DNA of 64,000 bases from positions 1 to 64,000 of the forward strand of contig JASAMV010002141.1 in the NCBI GenBank assembly GCA_030248065.1, read 5' to 3'. Position numbers and translations under genes: made by a program. Numbering within the stretch: position 1 is the stretch's first letter; each line of letters opens with the position of its first letter. Shown piece after piece: positions 1-13,181 of the stretch. The notes beneath the pieces are model-generated. The model was not told the DNA's origin, did not search any database, and saw only the letters and a program-made list of their open reading frames with translations. This DNA comes from Rhynchonema sp. JSB1_4. Lineage: Eukaryota; Nematoda; Chromadorea; Monhysterida; Xyalidae.

Positions 1-3000
1 CAGGCAGTGGAGATTCTCGGCTCAGATTGTGACTGGAAGAATGAAACATCAGGAATGCGATAGCTTGAAATGGGTGATACCGCCATTTTTGGTCACATGA
101 GAATAGAAGGTCCACCACATTGGTAACTAAAACGTCAACGTCAAATTGGCAACAAAAATGCAGCAGTTTACATGCACCATAATTGTACACATGGTCCATG
201 TTCATTATCTGAGCCGAGAAGCATTGTACAGAAACGTCAGTCACCCAGCTGAGTGCATTCGCAATACAGGCAGTGGAGATTCTCGGCTCAGATTATGACT
301 GGCAGAATGAAACATCAGGAGTACGATAGCTTGAAATGGGTGATACCGCCATTTTTGGTCACATGAGAATGGAAGGTCCACCACATTGATAACTAAGAGG
401 TCAACGTCAAATTGGCAACAAAAATGCAGCAGTTTACATGCACCATAATTGTACACATGGTCCATGTTCATTATCTGAGCCGAGAAGCATTGTACAGAAA
501 CGTCAGTCACCCAGCTGAGTGCATTCGCAATACAGGCAGTGGAGATTCTCGGCTCAGATTATGACTGGCAGAATGAAACATCAGGAGTACGATAGCTTGA
601 AATGGGTGATACCGCCATTTTTGGTCACATGAGAATAGAAGGTCCACCACATTGGTAACGAAGAGGTCAACGTCAAATTGGCAACAAAAATGCAGCAGTT
701 TACATGCACCATAATTGTACACATGGTCCATGTTCATTATCTGAGCCGAGAAGCATTGTACAGAAACGTCAGTCATCCAGATGCGTGCATTCGCAATACA
801 GGCAGTGGAGATTCTCGGCTCAGATTATGACTGGCAGAATGAAACATCAGGAGTACGATAGCTTGAAATGGGTGATACCGCCATTTTTGGTCACATGAGA
901 ATAGAAGGTCCACCACATTGGTAACGAAGAGGTCAACGTCAAATTGGCAACAAAAATGCAGCAGTTTACATGCACCATAATTGTACACATGGTCCATGTT
1001 CATTATCTGAGCCGAGAAGCATTGTACAGAAACGTCAGTCATCCAGATGCGTGCATTCGCAATACAGGCAGTGGAGATTCTCGGCTCAGATTATGACTGG
1101 CAGAATGAAACATCAGGAGTACGATAGCTTGAAATGGGTGATACCGCCATTTTTGGTCACATGAGAATAGAAGGTCCACCACATTGATAACTAAGAGGTC
1201 AACGTCAAATTGGCAACAAAAATGCAGCAGTTTACATGCACCATAATTGTACACATGGTCCATGTTCATTATCTGAGCCGAGAAGCATTGTACAGAAACG
1301 TCAGTCACCCAGCTGAGTGCATTCGCAAATCAGGCAGTGGAGATGCTCGGCTCAGATTATGACTGGCAGAATGAAACATCAGGAGTACGATAGCTTGAAA
1401 TGGGTGATACCGCTATTTTTGGTCACATGAGAATAGAAGGTCCACCACATTGATAACTAAGAGGTCAACGTCAAATTGGCAACAAAAATGCAGCAGTTTA
1501 CATGCACCATAATTGTACACATGGTCCATGTTCATTATCTGAGCCGAGAAGCATTGTACAGAAACGTCAGTCACCCAGCTGAGTGCATTCGCAATACAGG
1601 CAGTGGAGATTCTCGGCTCAGATTATGACTGGCAGAATGAAACATCAGGAGTACGATAGCTTGAAATGGGTGATACCGCCATTTTTGGTCACATGAGAAT
1701 AGAAGGTCCACCACATTGGTAACGAAGAGGTCAACGTCAAATTGGCAACAAAAATGCAGCAGTTTACATGCACCATAATTGTACACATGGTCCATGTTCA
1801 TTATCTGAGCCGAGAAGCATTGTACAGAAACGTCAGTCACCCAGCTGAGTGCATTCGCAATACAGGCAGTGGAGATTCTCGGCTCAGATTATGACTGGCA
1901 GAATGAAACATCAGGAGTACGATAGCTTGAAATGGGTGATACCGCCATTTTTGGTCAATAGAGAATAGAATATCCACCACATTGATAACTAAGAGGTCAA
2001 CGTCAAATTGGCAACAAAAATGCAGCAGTTTACATGCACCATAATTGTACACATGGTCCATGTTCATTATCTGAGCCGAGAAGCATTGTACAGAAACGTC
2101 AGTCACCCAGCTGAGTGCATTCGCAATACAGGCAGTGGAGATTCTCGGCTCAGATTATGACTGGCAGAATGAAACATCAGGAGTACGATAGCTTGAAATG
2201 GGTGATACCGCCATTTTTGGTCACATGAGAATAGAAGGTCCACCACATTGATAACTAAGAGGTCAACGTCAAATTGGCAACAAAAATGCAGCAGTTTACA
2301 TGCACCATAATTGTACACATGGTCTGTTCATTATCTGAGCCGAGAAGCATTGTACAGAAACGTCAGTCACCCAGCTGAGTGCATTCGCAATACAGGCAGT
2401 GGAGATTCTCGGCTCAGATTATGACTGGCAGAATGAAACATCAGGAGTACGATAGCTTGAAATGGGTGATACCGCCATTTTTGGTCACATGAGAATAGAA
2501 GGTCCACCACATTGGTAACGAAGAGGTCAACGTCAAATTGGCAACAAAAATGCAGCAGTTTACATGCACCATAATTGTACACACGGTCTGTTCATTATCT
2601 GAGCCGAGAAGCATTGTACAGAAACGTCAGTCATCCAGATGCGTGCATTCGCAATGCAGGCAGTGGAGATTCTCGGCTCAGATTATGACTGGCAGAATGA
2701 AACATCAGGAGTACGATAGCTTGAAATGGGTGATACCGCCATTTTTGGTCAATAGAGAATAGAAGGTCCACCACATTGATAACTAAGAGGTCAACGTCAA
2801 ATTGGCAACAAAAATGCAGCAGTTTACATGCACCATAATTGTACACATGGTCCATGTTCATTATCTGAGCCGAGAAGCATTGTACAGAAACGTCAGTCAC
2901 CCAGCTGAGTGCATTCGCAATACAGGCAGTGGAGATTCTCGGCTCAGATTATGACTGGCAGAATGAAACATCAGGAGTACGATAGCTTGAAATGGGTGAT

Positions 3001-6000
3001 ACCGCCATTTTTGGTCAATAGAGAATAGAAGGTCCACCACATTGATAACTAAGAGGTCAACGTCAAATTGGCAACAAAAATGCAGCAGTTTACATGCACC
3101 ATAATTGTACACATGGTCCATGTTCATTATCTGAGCCGAGAAGCATTGTACAGAAACGTCAGTCATCCAGATGCGTGCATTCGCAATGCAGGCAGTGGAG
3201 ATTCTCGGCTCAGATTATGACTGGCAGAATGAAACATCAGGAGTACGATAGCATGAAATGGGTGATACCGCCATTTTTGGTCAATAGGGAATAGAAGGTC
3301 CACCACATTGATAACTAAGAGGTCAACGTCAAATTGGCAACAAAAATGCAGCAGTTTACATGCACCATAATTGTACACATGGTCCATGTTCATTATCTGA
3401 GCCGAGAAGCATTGTACAGAAACGTCAGTCATCCAGATGCGTGCATTCGCAATACAGGCAGTGGAGATTCTCGGCTCAGATTATGACTGGCAGAATGAAA
3501 CATCAGGAGTACGATAGCTTGAAATGGGTGATACCGCCATTTTTGGTCAATAGAGAATAGAAGGTCCACCACATTGATAACTAAGAGGTCAACGTCAAAT
3601 TGGCAACAAAAATGCAGCAGTTTACATGCACCATAATTGTACACATGGTCTGTTCATTATCTGAGCCGAGAAGCATTGTACAGAAACGTCAGTCACCCAG
3701 CTGAGTGCATTCGCAATACAGGCAGTGGAGATTCTCGGCTCAGATTATGACTGGCAGAATGAAACATCAGGAGTACGATAGCTTGAAATGGGTGATACCG
3801 CCATTTTTGGTCACATGAGAATAGAAGGTCCACCACATTGGTAACGAAGAGGTCAACGTCAAATTGGCAACAAAAATGCAGCAGTTTACATGCACCATAA
3901 TTGTACACACGGTCTGTTCATTATCTGAGCCGAGAAGCATTGTACAGAAACGTCAGTCATCCAGATGCGTGCATTCGCAATGCAGGCAGTGGAGATTCTC
4001 GGCTCAGATTATGACTGGCAGAATGAAACATCAGGAGTACGATAGCTTGAAATGGGTGATACCGCCATTTTTGGTCACATGAGAATAGAAGGTCCACCAC
4101 ATTGGTAACGAAGAGGTCAACGTCAAATTGGCAACAAAAATGCAGCAGTTTACATGCACCATAATTGTACACATGGTCCATGTTCATTATCTGAGCCGAG
4201 AAGCATTGTACAGAAACGTCAGTCACCCAGCTGAGTGCATTCGCAATACAGGCAGTGGAGATTCTCGGCTCAGATTATGACTGGCAGAATGAAGAATCGG
4301 GAGTACGATAGCTTGAAATGGGTGATACCGCCATTTTTGGTCACATGAGAATAGAAGGTCCACCACATTGGTAACGAAGAGGTGAAAGTCAAATTGGCAA
4401 CAAAAATGCAGCAGTTTACATGCACCATAATTGTACAAACGGTCTGTTCATTATCTCAGCCGAGAAGCATTGCACAGAAACGTCAGTCACCCAGCTGAGT
4501 GCATTCGCAATACAGGCAGTGGAGATTCTCGGCTCAGATTATGACTGGCAGAATGAAACATCAGGAGTACGATAGCTTGAAATGGGTGATACCGCTATTT
4601 TTGGTCACATGAGAATAGAAGGTCCACCACATTGGTAACTAAGAGGTCAACGTCAAATTGGCAACAAAAATGCAGCAGTTTACATGCACCATAATTGTAC
4701 ACATGGCCCATATGTTCATTATCTGAGCCGAGAAGCATTGTACAGAAACGTCAGTCACCCAGCTGAGTGCATTCGCAATACAGGCAGTGGAGATTCTCGG
4801 CTCAGATTATGACTGGCAGAATGAAACATCAGGAGTACGATAGCTTGAAATGGGTGATACCGCCATTTTTGGTCAATAGAGAATAGAAGGTCCACCACAT
4901 TGGTAACGAAGAGGTCAACGTCAAATTGGCAACAAAAACGTAGTTTACAGGCACCATAATTGTACACATGGTCCATGTTCATTATCTGAGCCGAGAAGCA
5001 TTGTACAGAAACGTCAGTCATCCAGATGCGTGCATTCGCAATACAGGCAGTGGAGATTCTCGGCTCAGATTATGACTGGCAGAATGAAACATCAGGAGTA
5101 CGATAGCTTGAAATGGGTGATACCGCCATTTTTGGTCAATAGAGAATAGAAGGTCCACCACATTGGTAACGAAGAGGTCAACGTCAAATTGGCAACAAAA
5201 ATGCAGCAGTTTACATGCACCATAATTGTACACATGGTCCATGTTCATTATCTGAGCCGAGAAGCATTGTACAGAAACGTCAGTCATCCAGATGCGTGCA
5301 TTCGCAATACAGGCAGTGGAGATTCTCGGCTCAGATTATGACTGGCAGAATGAAACATCAGGAGTACGATAGCTTGAAATGGGTGATACCGCCATTTTTG
5401 GTCAATAGAGAATAGAAGGTCCACCACATTGGTAACGAAGAGGTCAACGTCAAATTGGCAACAAAAAATGCAGCAGTTTACATGCACCATAATTGTACAC
5501 ACGGTCTGTTCATTATCTGAGCCGAGAAGCATTGTACAGAAACGTCAGTCATCCAGATGCGTGCATTCGCAATACAGGCAGTGGAGATTCTCGGCTCAGA
5601 TTATGACTGGCAGAATGAAACATCAGGAGTACGATAGCTTGAAATGGGTGATACCGCCATTTTTGGTCAATAGAGAATAGAAGGTCCACCACATTGGTAA
5701 CGAAGAGGTCAACGTCAAATTGGCAACAAAAACGTAGTTTACAGGCACCATAATTGTACACATGGTCCATGTTCATTATCTGAGCCGAGAAGCATTGTAC
5801 AGAAACGTCAGTCATCCAGATGCGTGCATTCGCAATACAGGCAGTGGAGATTCTCGGCTCAGATTATGACTGGCAGAATGAAACATCAGGAGTACGATAG
5901 CTTGAAATGGGTGATACCGCCATTTTTGGTCAATAGAGAATAGAAGGTCCACCACATTGGTAACGAAGAGGTCAACGTCAAATTGGCAACAAAAATGCAG

Positions 6001-6820
6001 CAGTTTACAGGCACCATAATTGTACACATGGTCCATGTTCATTATCTGAGCCGAGAAGCATTGTACAGAAACGTCAGTCATCCAGATGCGTGCATTCGCA
6101 ATACAGGCAGTGGAGATTCTCGGCTCAGATTATGACTGGCAGAATGAAACATCAGGAGTACGATAGCTTGAAATGGGTGATACCGCCATTTTTGGTCACA
6201 TGAGAATAGAAGGTCCACCACATTGGTAACGAAGAGGTCAACGTCAAATTGGCAACAAAAATGCAGCAGTTTACATGCACCATAATTGTACACACGGTCT
6301 GTTCATTATCTGAGCCGAGAAGCATTGTACAGAAACGTCAGTCACCCAGATGCGTGCATTCGCAATGCAGGCAGTGGAGATTCTCGGCTCAGATTATGAC
6401 TGGCAGAATGAAACATCAGGAGTACGATAGCTTGAAATGGGTGATACCGCCATTTTTGGTCAATAGAGAATAGAAGGTCCACCACATTGGTAACGAAGAG
6501 GTCAACGTCAAATTGGCAACAAAAACGTAGTTTACAGGCACCATAATTGTACACACGGTCTGTTCATTATCTGAGCCGAGAAGCATTGCACAGAAACGTC
6601 AGTCATCCAGATGCGTGCATTCGCAATGCAGGCAGTGGAGATTCTCGGCTCAGATTATGACTGGCAGAATGAAACATCAGGAGTACGATAGCTTGAAATG
6701 GGTGATACCGCCATTTTTGGTCAATAGAGAATAGAAGGTCCACCACATTGATAACTAAGAGGTCAACGTCAAATTAGCAACAAAAATGCAGCAGTTTACA
6801 TGCACCATAATTGTACACAT
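1..6820 (+). repeat. 266-bp tandem satellite, forward array (about 25 units)
   Basis: A unit of about 264-266 bp repeats without interruption from the first base. Units differ by linked variants: CACATGAG or CAATAGAG, GGTAACGAAG or GATAACTAAG, ACCCAGCTGAG or ATCCAGATGCG, GGTCCATGTTC or GGTCTGTTC, and ATGCAGCAG or ACGTAG. Each unit carries an inverted pair of the motif TCTCGGCTCAGAT about 55 bp from the next unit's copy, and most carry one TGAAACAT. Open frames of 64-89 codons recur in every unit on both strands. They are by-products: the period is not a multiple of 3, so no frame continues from unit to unit. The array runs off the left edge. Confidence 0.97.
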
Positions 6821-9325
6821 GTACAATTATGGTGCATGTAAACTCTGCATTTTTGTTGCCAATTTGACGTTGACCTCTTAGTTACCAATGTGGTGGACCT
6901 TCTATTCTCATTCTCTATTGGCCAAAAATGGCGGTATCACCCATTTCAAGCTATCGTACTCCTGATGTTTCATTCTGCCAGTCATAATCTGAGCCGAGAA
7001 TCTCCACTGCCTGTATTGCGAATGCACTCAGCTGGGTGACTGACGTTTCTGTACAATGCTTCTCGGCTCAGATAATGAACATGGACCATGTGTACAATTA
7101 TGGTGCATGTAAACTGCTGCATTTTTGTTGCCAATTTGACGTTGACCTCTTAGTTATCAATGTGGTGGATATTCTATTCTCTATTGACCAAAAATGGCGG
7201 TATCACCCATTTCAAGCTATCGTACTCCTGATGTTTCATTCTGCCAGTCATAATCTGAGCCGAGAATCTCCACTGCCTGTATTGCGAATGCACGCATCTG
7301 GATGACTGACGTTTCTGTACAATGCTTCTCGGCTCAGATAATGAACATGGACCATGTGTACAATTATGGTGCATGTAAACTGCTGCATTTTTGTTGCCAA
7401 TTTGACGTTGACCTCTTAGTTATCAATGTGGTGGACCTTCTATTCTCTATTGACCAAAAATGGCGGTATCACCCATTTCAAGCTATCGTACTCCTGATGT
7501 TTCATTCTGCCAGTCATAATCTGAGCCGAGAATCTCCACTGCCTGTATTGCGAATGCACTCAGCTGGGTGACTGACGTTTCTGTACAATGCTTCTCGGCT
7601 CAGATAATGAACAGACCGTGTGTACAATTATGGTGCATGTAAACTGCTGCATTTTTGTTGCCAATTTGACGTTGACCTCTTAGTTATCAATGTGGTGGAC
7701 CTTCTATTCTCATGTGACCAAAAATGGCGGTATCACCCATTTCAAGCTATCGTACTCCTGATGTTTCATTCTGCCAGTCATAATCTGAGCCGAGAATCTC
7801 CACTGCCTGTATTGCGAATGCACTCAGCTGGGTGACTGACGTTTCTGTACAATGCTTCTCGGCTCATATAATGAACAGACCATGTGTACAATTATGGTGC
7901 ATGTAAACTGCTGCATTTTTGTTGCCAATTTGACGTTGACCTCTTAGTTATCAATGTGGTGGATATTCTATTCTCTATTGACCAAAAATGGCGGTATCAC
8001 CCATTTCAAGCTATCGTACTCCTGATGTTTCATTCTGCCAGTCATAATCTGAGCCGAGAATCTCCACTGCCTGTATTGCGAATGCACGCATCTGGATGAC
8101 TGACGTTTCTGTACAATGCTTCTCGGCTCAGATAATGAACAGACCGTGTGTACAATTATGGTGCATGTAAACTGCTGCATTTTTGTTGCCAATTTGACGT
8201 TGACCTCTTCGTTACCAATGTGGTGGACCTTCTATTCTCTATTGACCAAAAATGGCGGTATCACCCATTTCAAGCTATCGTACTCCTGATGTTTCATTCT
8301 GCCAGTCATAATCTGAGCCGAGAATCTCCACTGCCTGTATTGCGAATGCACTCAGCTGGGTGACTGACGTTTCTGTACAATGCTTCTCGGCTCAGATAAT
8401 GAACAGACCATGTGTACAATTATGGTGCATGTAAACTGCTGCATTTTTGTTGCCAATTTGACGTTGACCTCTTCGTTACCAATGTGGTGGACCTTCTATT
8501 CTCTATTGACCAAAAATGGCGGTATCACCCATTTCAAGCTATCGTACTCCTGATGTTTCATTCTGCCAGTCACAATCTGAGCCGAGAATCTCCACTGCCT
8601 GTATTGCGAATGCACGCATCTGGATGACTGACGTTTCTGTACAATGCTTCTCGGCTCAGATAATGAACATGGACCATGTGTACAATTATGGTGCCTGTAA
8701 ACTGCTGCATTTTTGTTGCCAATTTGACGTTGACCTCTTAGTTATCAATGTGGTGGACCTTCTATTCTCTATTGACCAAAAATGGCGGTATCACCCATTT
8801 CAAGCTATCGTACTCCTGATGTTTCATTCTGCCAGTCACAATCTGAGCCGAGAATCTCCACTGCCTGTATTGCGAATGCACGCATCTGGATGACTGACGT
8901 TTCTGTACAATGCTTCTCGGCTCAGATAATGAACAGACCATGTGTACAATTATGGTGCATGTAAACTGCTGCATTTTTGTTGCCAATTTGACGTTGACCT
9001 CTTAGTTACCAATGTGGTGGACCTTCTATTCTCTATTGACCAAAAATGGCGGTATCACCCATTTCAAGCTATCGTACTCCTGATGTTTCATTCTGCCAGT
9101 CATAATCTGAGCCGAGAATCTCCACTGCCTGCATTGCGAATGCACGCATCTGGGTGACTGACGTTTCTGTACAATGCTTCTCGGCTCAGATAATGAACAT
9201 GGACCATGTGTACAATTATGGTGCCTGTAAACTATGTTTTTGTTGCCAATTTGACGTTGACCTCTTAGTTATCAATGTGGTGGACCTTCTATTCTCATGT
9301 GACCAAAAATGGCGGTATCACCCAT
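6821..9325 (-). repeat. 266-bp satellite, inverted array (about 9.5 units)
   Basis: The same 266-bp unit continues on the opposite strand. The switch is at the near-palindrome TTGTACACATGTACAATT (about 6811-6828), where 2 bp expected at a clean head-to-head junction are missing. The array stops in mid-unit at 9325 (CACCCATT), a few bases before the TTAA that flanks the next element. Its units show the same variants as the forward array. Confidence 0.95.
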
Positions 9326-9334
9326 TGTGGTTAA

Positions 9335-10990
9335 AGGGCTCGGGACATAACCGAAGGAATGGTAGCAGGACATATTGTTATACATCGTTGGAAAGCATTC
9401 CGACAGCCTATGACACGCACAAATTTTAAGCTCCTTGGAGATTCGCTACCTCCTGGTAGAGCGACTCTTCGTTCCAGAAAAAAGGGAATTTTTTCACAAC
9501 TTGAAACGACCGGTGCAAAAACCCCAAATGAGTTGAAAGTCAAGTAACACGTGGATAGGATTACAACAGCTTCTGGATAACTGATCATGACAACTTCAGT
9601 CGCTCATAGCATTGCTTCACTCGGTGAGGGTGCGAAACGTTCCAAAAATCTGCCACATTTTTCGAAAACACAAGTTTGTCTCTAAATTTTGAGGCCGCGC
9701 TTTGTGTTGCAGAAATGAAAATGCAATAGAAAAATAGAGCATTCCCGAAAGTATCAGAAAATAAGGTTTTCAAATTTGTAAACACTTAGGTAGCGGCGTG
9801 ACAAGCCGAAAAAGACCTAAAAATTACCCCTAAACTGCATAGTTGCATTCATTGACGAAATTGTGATGTAAATAGGCCACGTATTGCATTGCATTGGAAA
9901 CGAGAATATCAGATAAACGCACACTTCAACAATCTAGGCGAGTTTCAAGACTTCAAACTCCATGGACCAGCTGCAGCAGCCATGCCAACCTTAATCAGAT
10001 ATTTGGCTATAAGTCGTTACTGTTAAGAACTATTGCATATTTGATAGTATCAAACGATGTAGCTTCAATGTAGCTATCGAACGATATATGACATGTCCAT
10101 ACTATCTCTTACTATGGACAAGAAACGGTCACAATTCCGAAATCGCACACGGTGACGTGACGGTTCATTCCAGAATCGTCAAAAAAGCAATTTTTTGGCC
10201 TCTGCCCTTAAGCGTAAAAATTTATTGGGGCTTGTTATATATCGTTCGAAAGCTACTCTCAATATACATTGTTTGGTGCAATTACATTTGCAATAGCTAT
10301 GAACAATAAGCATTTATAGCTGAATATCATATTCAGATTAGTATGGCTGCCCCGAAAGATCTGTAGACGCTGGTGTCTTCGGACCTCGATAGGTTGTTAA
10401 ACCAGACGCTTCTCTCAATTTTTTGTTTCGAATGCGATGCAATCTGTGGCCGTTATGTGTCACAATTCTGGCGATGAATGTAACCGCCTAATTTAGCGGC
10501 AATTTAATGCATTTTTAGGTCTGTCACGGAGCTAGCCATGAGTTAAAAAATTTAAAAACCTTATTTTCTGGTACTTTCGACGATGCTCTATTTTCCCATT
10601 GCATTCTTATTTCCGCAGCGCTAAGCGTGTCCTCAAAATTTAGGGACAAACTTGTGTTCTCGAAAAATATGGCCGATTTTTGGAACGTTTCGCACCCTCA
10701 CCGTGTGAAGCAACGGTTTAAGCGACTGAAGTTGTGATGGTAAGCTATTCGGAAGCTGTTGTAATCATATCCACTTGTTACTTGACCTTCAACTCATTTG
10801 GGGTTTCTGCACCGGTCGTTCCAATTTGTGCAAAAATTCAGTTTTTTCTGGAACGAAAAGTTCCTCTACCAAGAGATAGCGAATCTCCAAGGAGCTTAAA
10901 ATTTGTGCGTGAGATAGGCTGTCGGAATGCTTTCCAACGGTATATAACAATATGTCCTGCTACCCTTCCTTCGGTTATGTCCCGAGCCCT
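9335..10990. mobile_element. Non-autonomous palindromic element flanked by TTAA, about 1.66 kb
   Basis: The ends are inverted repeats starting AGGGCTCGGGACATAACC (from 9335, and inverted at 10990), with TTAA on both outer sides (9331-9334 and 10991-10994). The arms align imperfectly over about 490 bp (roughly 9335-9830 against 10510-10990). The unique centre of about 680 bp has no convincing gene. The open frames at 9331-9588 and 10734-10994 are the two arms read as mirror images. Because the ends read TTAAAGGG, the duplicated target could be TTAA or TA. Confidence 0.8.
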
Positions 10991-10994
10991 TTAA

Positions 10995-11058
10995 GAGTGA
11001 CTGAACGTGAAAATCAGGATTGATTAGATGAATTCTTATGTAGCCATTGTGCGACCAA
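10995..11058. mobile_element. Solitary end of a TTGGTCGCAC-family miniature element
   Basis: The sequence ends in TTGTGCGACCAA next to a TA, matching the termini of the intact copies at 26181-26582 and 28115-28382. Its other end is missing and the large TTAA element abuts it. It lies just downstream of the CTLD exon on the minus strand, within sequence shared with the regions after the 35.2-kb and 37.5-kb CTLD exons. Confidence 0.55.
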
Positions 11059-11106
11059 TACGTTACAGAATCATTGGATGGTGTGTCATCACCGAAGCTC
11101 ATTCAT

Positions 11107-11388
11107 CTAATGCAGTAGCGGATTCTTTTGATGAAACGTTTCACAAATGAAAGCAATTCCTCTCTTGCACTCATTGTCGTCCAATCCACTGTTGCCCTGA
11201 TCCGTGATCGTTAAGCAACCACAGTTGGAATCTATCGGATCGTTGTCTGGTTGCGAAGGTTTCGTCAGCCAGGGTGTGTTCTTGTCGGCTTCGTGATTGT
11301 ACTTATGGTCCGCGTTCACCCAACTCCATCCGCCAGCTGGTTCGTCCGACGGGTCAGTTTGAAGCAGACCCACCCACCAGAGAGCGTA
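11107..11388 (-). pseudogene. Orphan terminal exon of a C-type lectin domain gene
   Basis: Read on the minus strand, a good acceptor (TTTTTGCAG at 11389-11397) opens a 93-codon exon that ends at a stop at 11107-11109. It encodes the C-terminal half of a CTLD: a WWVGL core motif, EPAGGWSW, a QPD sugar-site motif, a DDNEC calcium-site segment and the closing FICE cysteine, with the same ETFHQK tail as the 33-35 kb gene. No exon for the first half of the domain or a signal peptide was found upstream (11.4-13 kb), so this is probably a displaced or decayed copy. The reading frame itself is intact, so a distant 5' exon cannot be excluded. Confidence 0.75.
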
Positions 11389-11949
11389 CTGCAAAAAGAC
11401 ATGTGACTGTATTGTGTATACAATTGTGTATACCAGTGGAAAAACACCGGCGCAATAAACAGCGGATTCTATTTGCGCCATGAACAGTATCTTAAAAGTT
11501 AGGCTTGAACTTGGGCTTGGACTTCGGATCCAAATTATGCACCGCGTTAGGTGGCTGCTATATCTTTGAAAACCGCTGTTTTTTTCAGTATTGTTTTGCC
11601 CGCCACATTTGTGCTAGCCATGTACTGAACAGGGCAAACACACAGGTACAAAACGGATAACGGACAATAATATTGAAATTTTTTTTAAATTTAAGATTTA
11701 CTTTTTTTATTCCGGACCACAAAAATTTCGTTACCTTGTAGCTGTAATGTGGCCTGGTCAGACAAATGTTTCGCATCGACCCCGGCCCTGTCGGTGCGCC
11801 CGTGTAGGCCAGGGCCGGAGCCTGGGCCTCGGACATATATTATTTTTCATGGCCCCGGCCCTGGCCTTATGGGCGCGCCCTTAAGTACTGACTTTTCGTC
11901 AAGTACATATTGAACAAAACTGTCCGATATTCACGCACATTTGCACACG
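11389..11949. other. No gene seen; element debris
   Basis: Around 11655-11735 is an A/T-rich stretch with ATTCCGGACCACAAAAA, matching the interior of the hAT-type elements (compare about 24240). Around 11770-11875 is a GC-rich stretch with repeated CCCCGGCCCTG that can form hairpins. I see no coding exon. Confidence 0.4.
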
Positions 11950-12130
11950 ATGATCAGGAATGACAAGAGAAATTCAAAATCACTGGGGCGTGATATAGGC
12001 GGCGGGTTACGGTAGCCCGATAAAACATTAGCTCTTTTGTAAATAACAAATGTTTTGTCAACCTACCGTAACGCGCCGCCTATACCACACCTCTGTGATT
12101 TGAATTTTGCTTTGGAAATCCTGATTTCCA
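11950..12130. repeat. Imperfect inverted repeat around a ~30-bp loop
   Basis: The segment ATATAGGCGGCGGGTTACGG (from about 11990) is mirrored by CCGTAACGCGCCGCCTATAC (about 12065). The similarity extends outward through TCAAAATCAC and TGATTTGAA. Each arm is about 70 bp. It may be a small foldback element; I could not identify its ends or a target duplication. Confidence 0.6.
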
Positions 12131-12232
12131 TGCACACATAGTGCGTCAATATTGGGATAGTTTGTTCCCGTGCGGCCATGTCGGTGGATCGACTTCGGTG
12201 GATAAACGTCAGTTTGGTGAAGTTCTTGAAGG

Positions 12233-12745
12233 TTAATGTTCTTCATCCCTGTGCCAATTAGCGATTAATATAAAAAATCGAGGTCCAAAACCCAAAAAAC
12301 AATAACGGCAGGCCCGGTTTAAGGATGCTGTACTTTTTGGCAGGATATATGAATCGGTGGTTATCGTGACATAAGGCCAATTTTGTGTTTCGATTTCACT
12401 ATAGAGTTCTAACAATCGAGACACGCTTGTGTCTGCGTATTCACCCACCACTGAAGTAAAACCAACGCAGTGCGCCCCCCCCACGCGCATGTCTATGCTT
12501 TTGAGGAACATGGTAACTTGTCAAGTTATTTATTTTTTTTTAATTTACCCCCAGGTATGTATTTGACACCCTAGGTACCATCATTTATAGCGCACTGATT
12601 GCGCATCGTCTCAGAGAATGGCACTTGTTGGTTTAGTACCAAGCAAAGCTGTGCAATGAACTTCCATGCCCCCTGTTCCTCCAGCTTCAGCAATGAAATA
12701 AGTGTCAAACATCAGTCTCCAGATTGCTTTGGTGTTGGCCGCCGC
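12233..12745 (-). CDS. Possible two-exon gene fragment, unrecognised
   Basis: Two open stretches on the minus strand join in phase. The first (about 12745 down to 12638) could begin after the acceptor AAGATCAG and ends at a possible donor G|GTACTA. The second starts after a strong acceptor, GGTTTTACTTCAG (exon from about 12456), and stays open to a stop at 12233-12235. Both are phase 1 at the join. The second exon reads smoothly as protein (GEYADTSVSRLLELYSE). I recognise no domain. No start codon or signal peptide is assigned, and the acceptor of the first exon is uncertain. The evidence is splice signals and reading-frame continuity only. Confidence 0.3.
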
Positions 12746-13029
12746 ATCTGATCTTGGATTCAATGTTACGTAAAAACTACTATTTAACTTTCCCACGAAA
12801 GCCAAATTATAAATGCGGAAAAAGCTTTGAATGTTAGAGAGCAACAGCAATTTTAATTAAGAAGTTGATATCTTGTGGGTATTTTATCATGAATGACATC
12901 ACAGCGCATAAACTGCGAACCGCACCTGTGCTTAATAATTAATCTCAAATAAAAACACGAAAAAGCTGAAAAATGTTACCCAGAATTCATTAAAAGTTAG
13001 TAAAGAAAAACAACAAAGTTCGCTGCGCG

Positions 13030-13100
13030 CGTGGATGTTTGAACCCGCGACCTTTTGATCTTCAGTGATGCGCGTTAGACCGTTCGGACATAACTGCTTC
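13030..13100 (-). pseudogene. tRNA-Phe-like relic
   Basis: On the minus strand the segment holds ACTGAAGATC followed by AAAGGTC and GGGTTCAAAC. This closely resembles the anticodon loop (GAA), variable loop and T-arm start of eukaryotic tRNA-Phe. The D-arm and anticodon stem pair poorly and the acceptor strands do not match. I read it as a decayed tRNA or the head of a tRNA-derived SINE, not a working tRNA. Confidence 0.4.
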
Positions 13101-13181
13101 GCCACTTTCCTTCACAAACTTTACTATGTACATAACTACGCGTGCATTGCTGCATTGCCTATTGTGCTGGCTGCCTGCCTG

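Noticed and set aside
1..6820. CRISPR array
   Set aside because: The repeats are 266 bp with no unique spacers, and the genome is clearly eukaryotic.
241..9429. Dozens of 64-125 codon open frames in the 266-bp array
   Set aside because: They recur with the satellite unit on both strands, the period is not a multiple of 3, and there is no start context, splice signal or domain.
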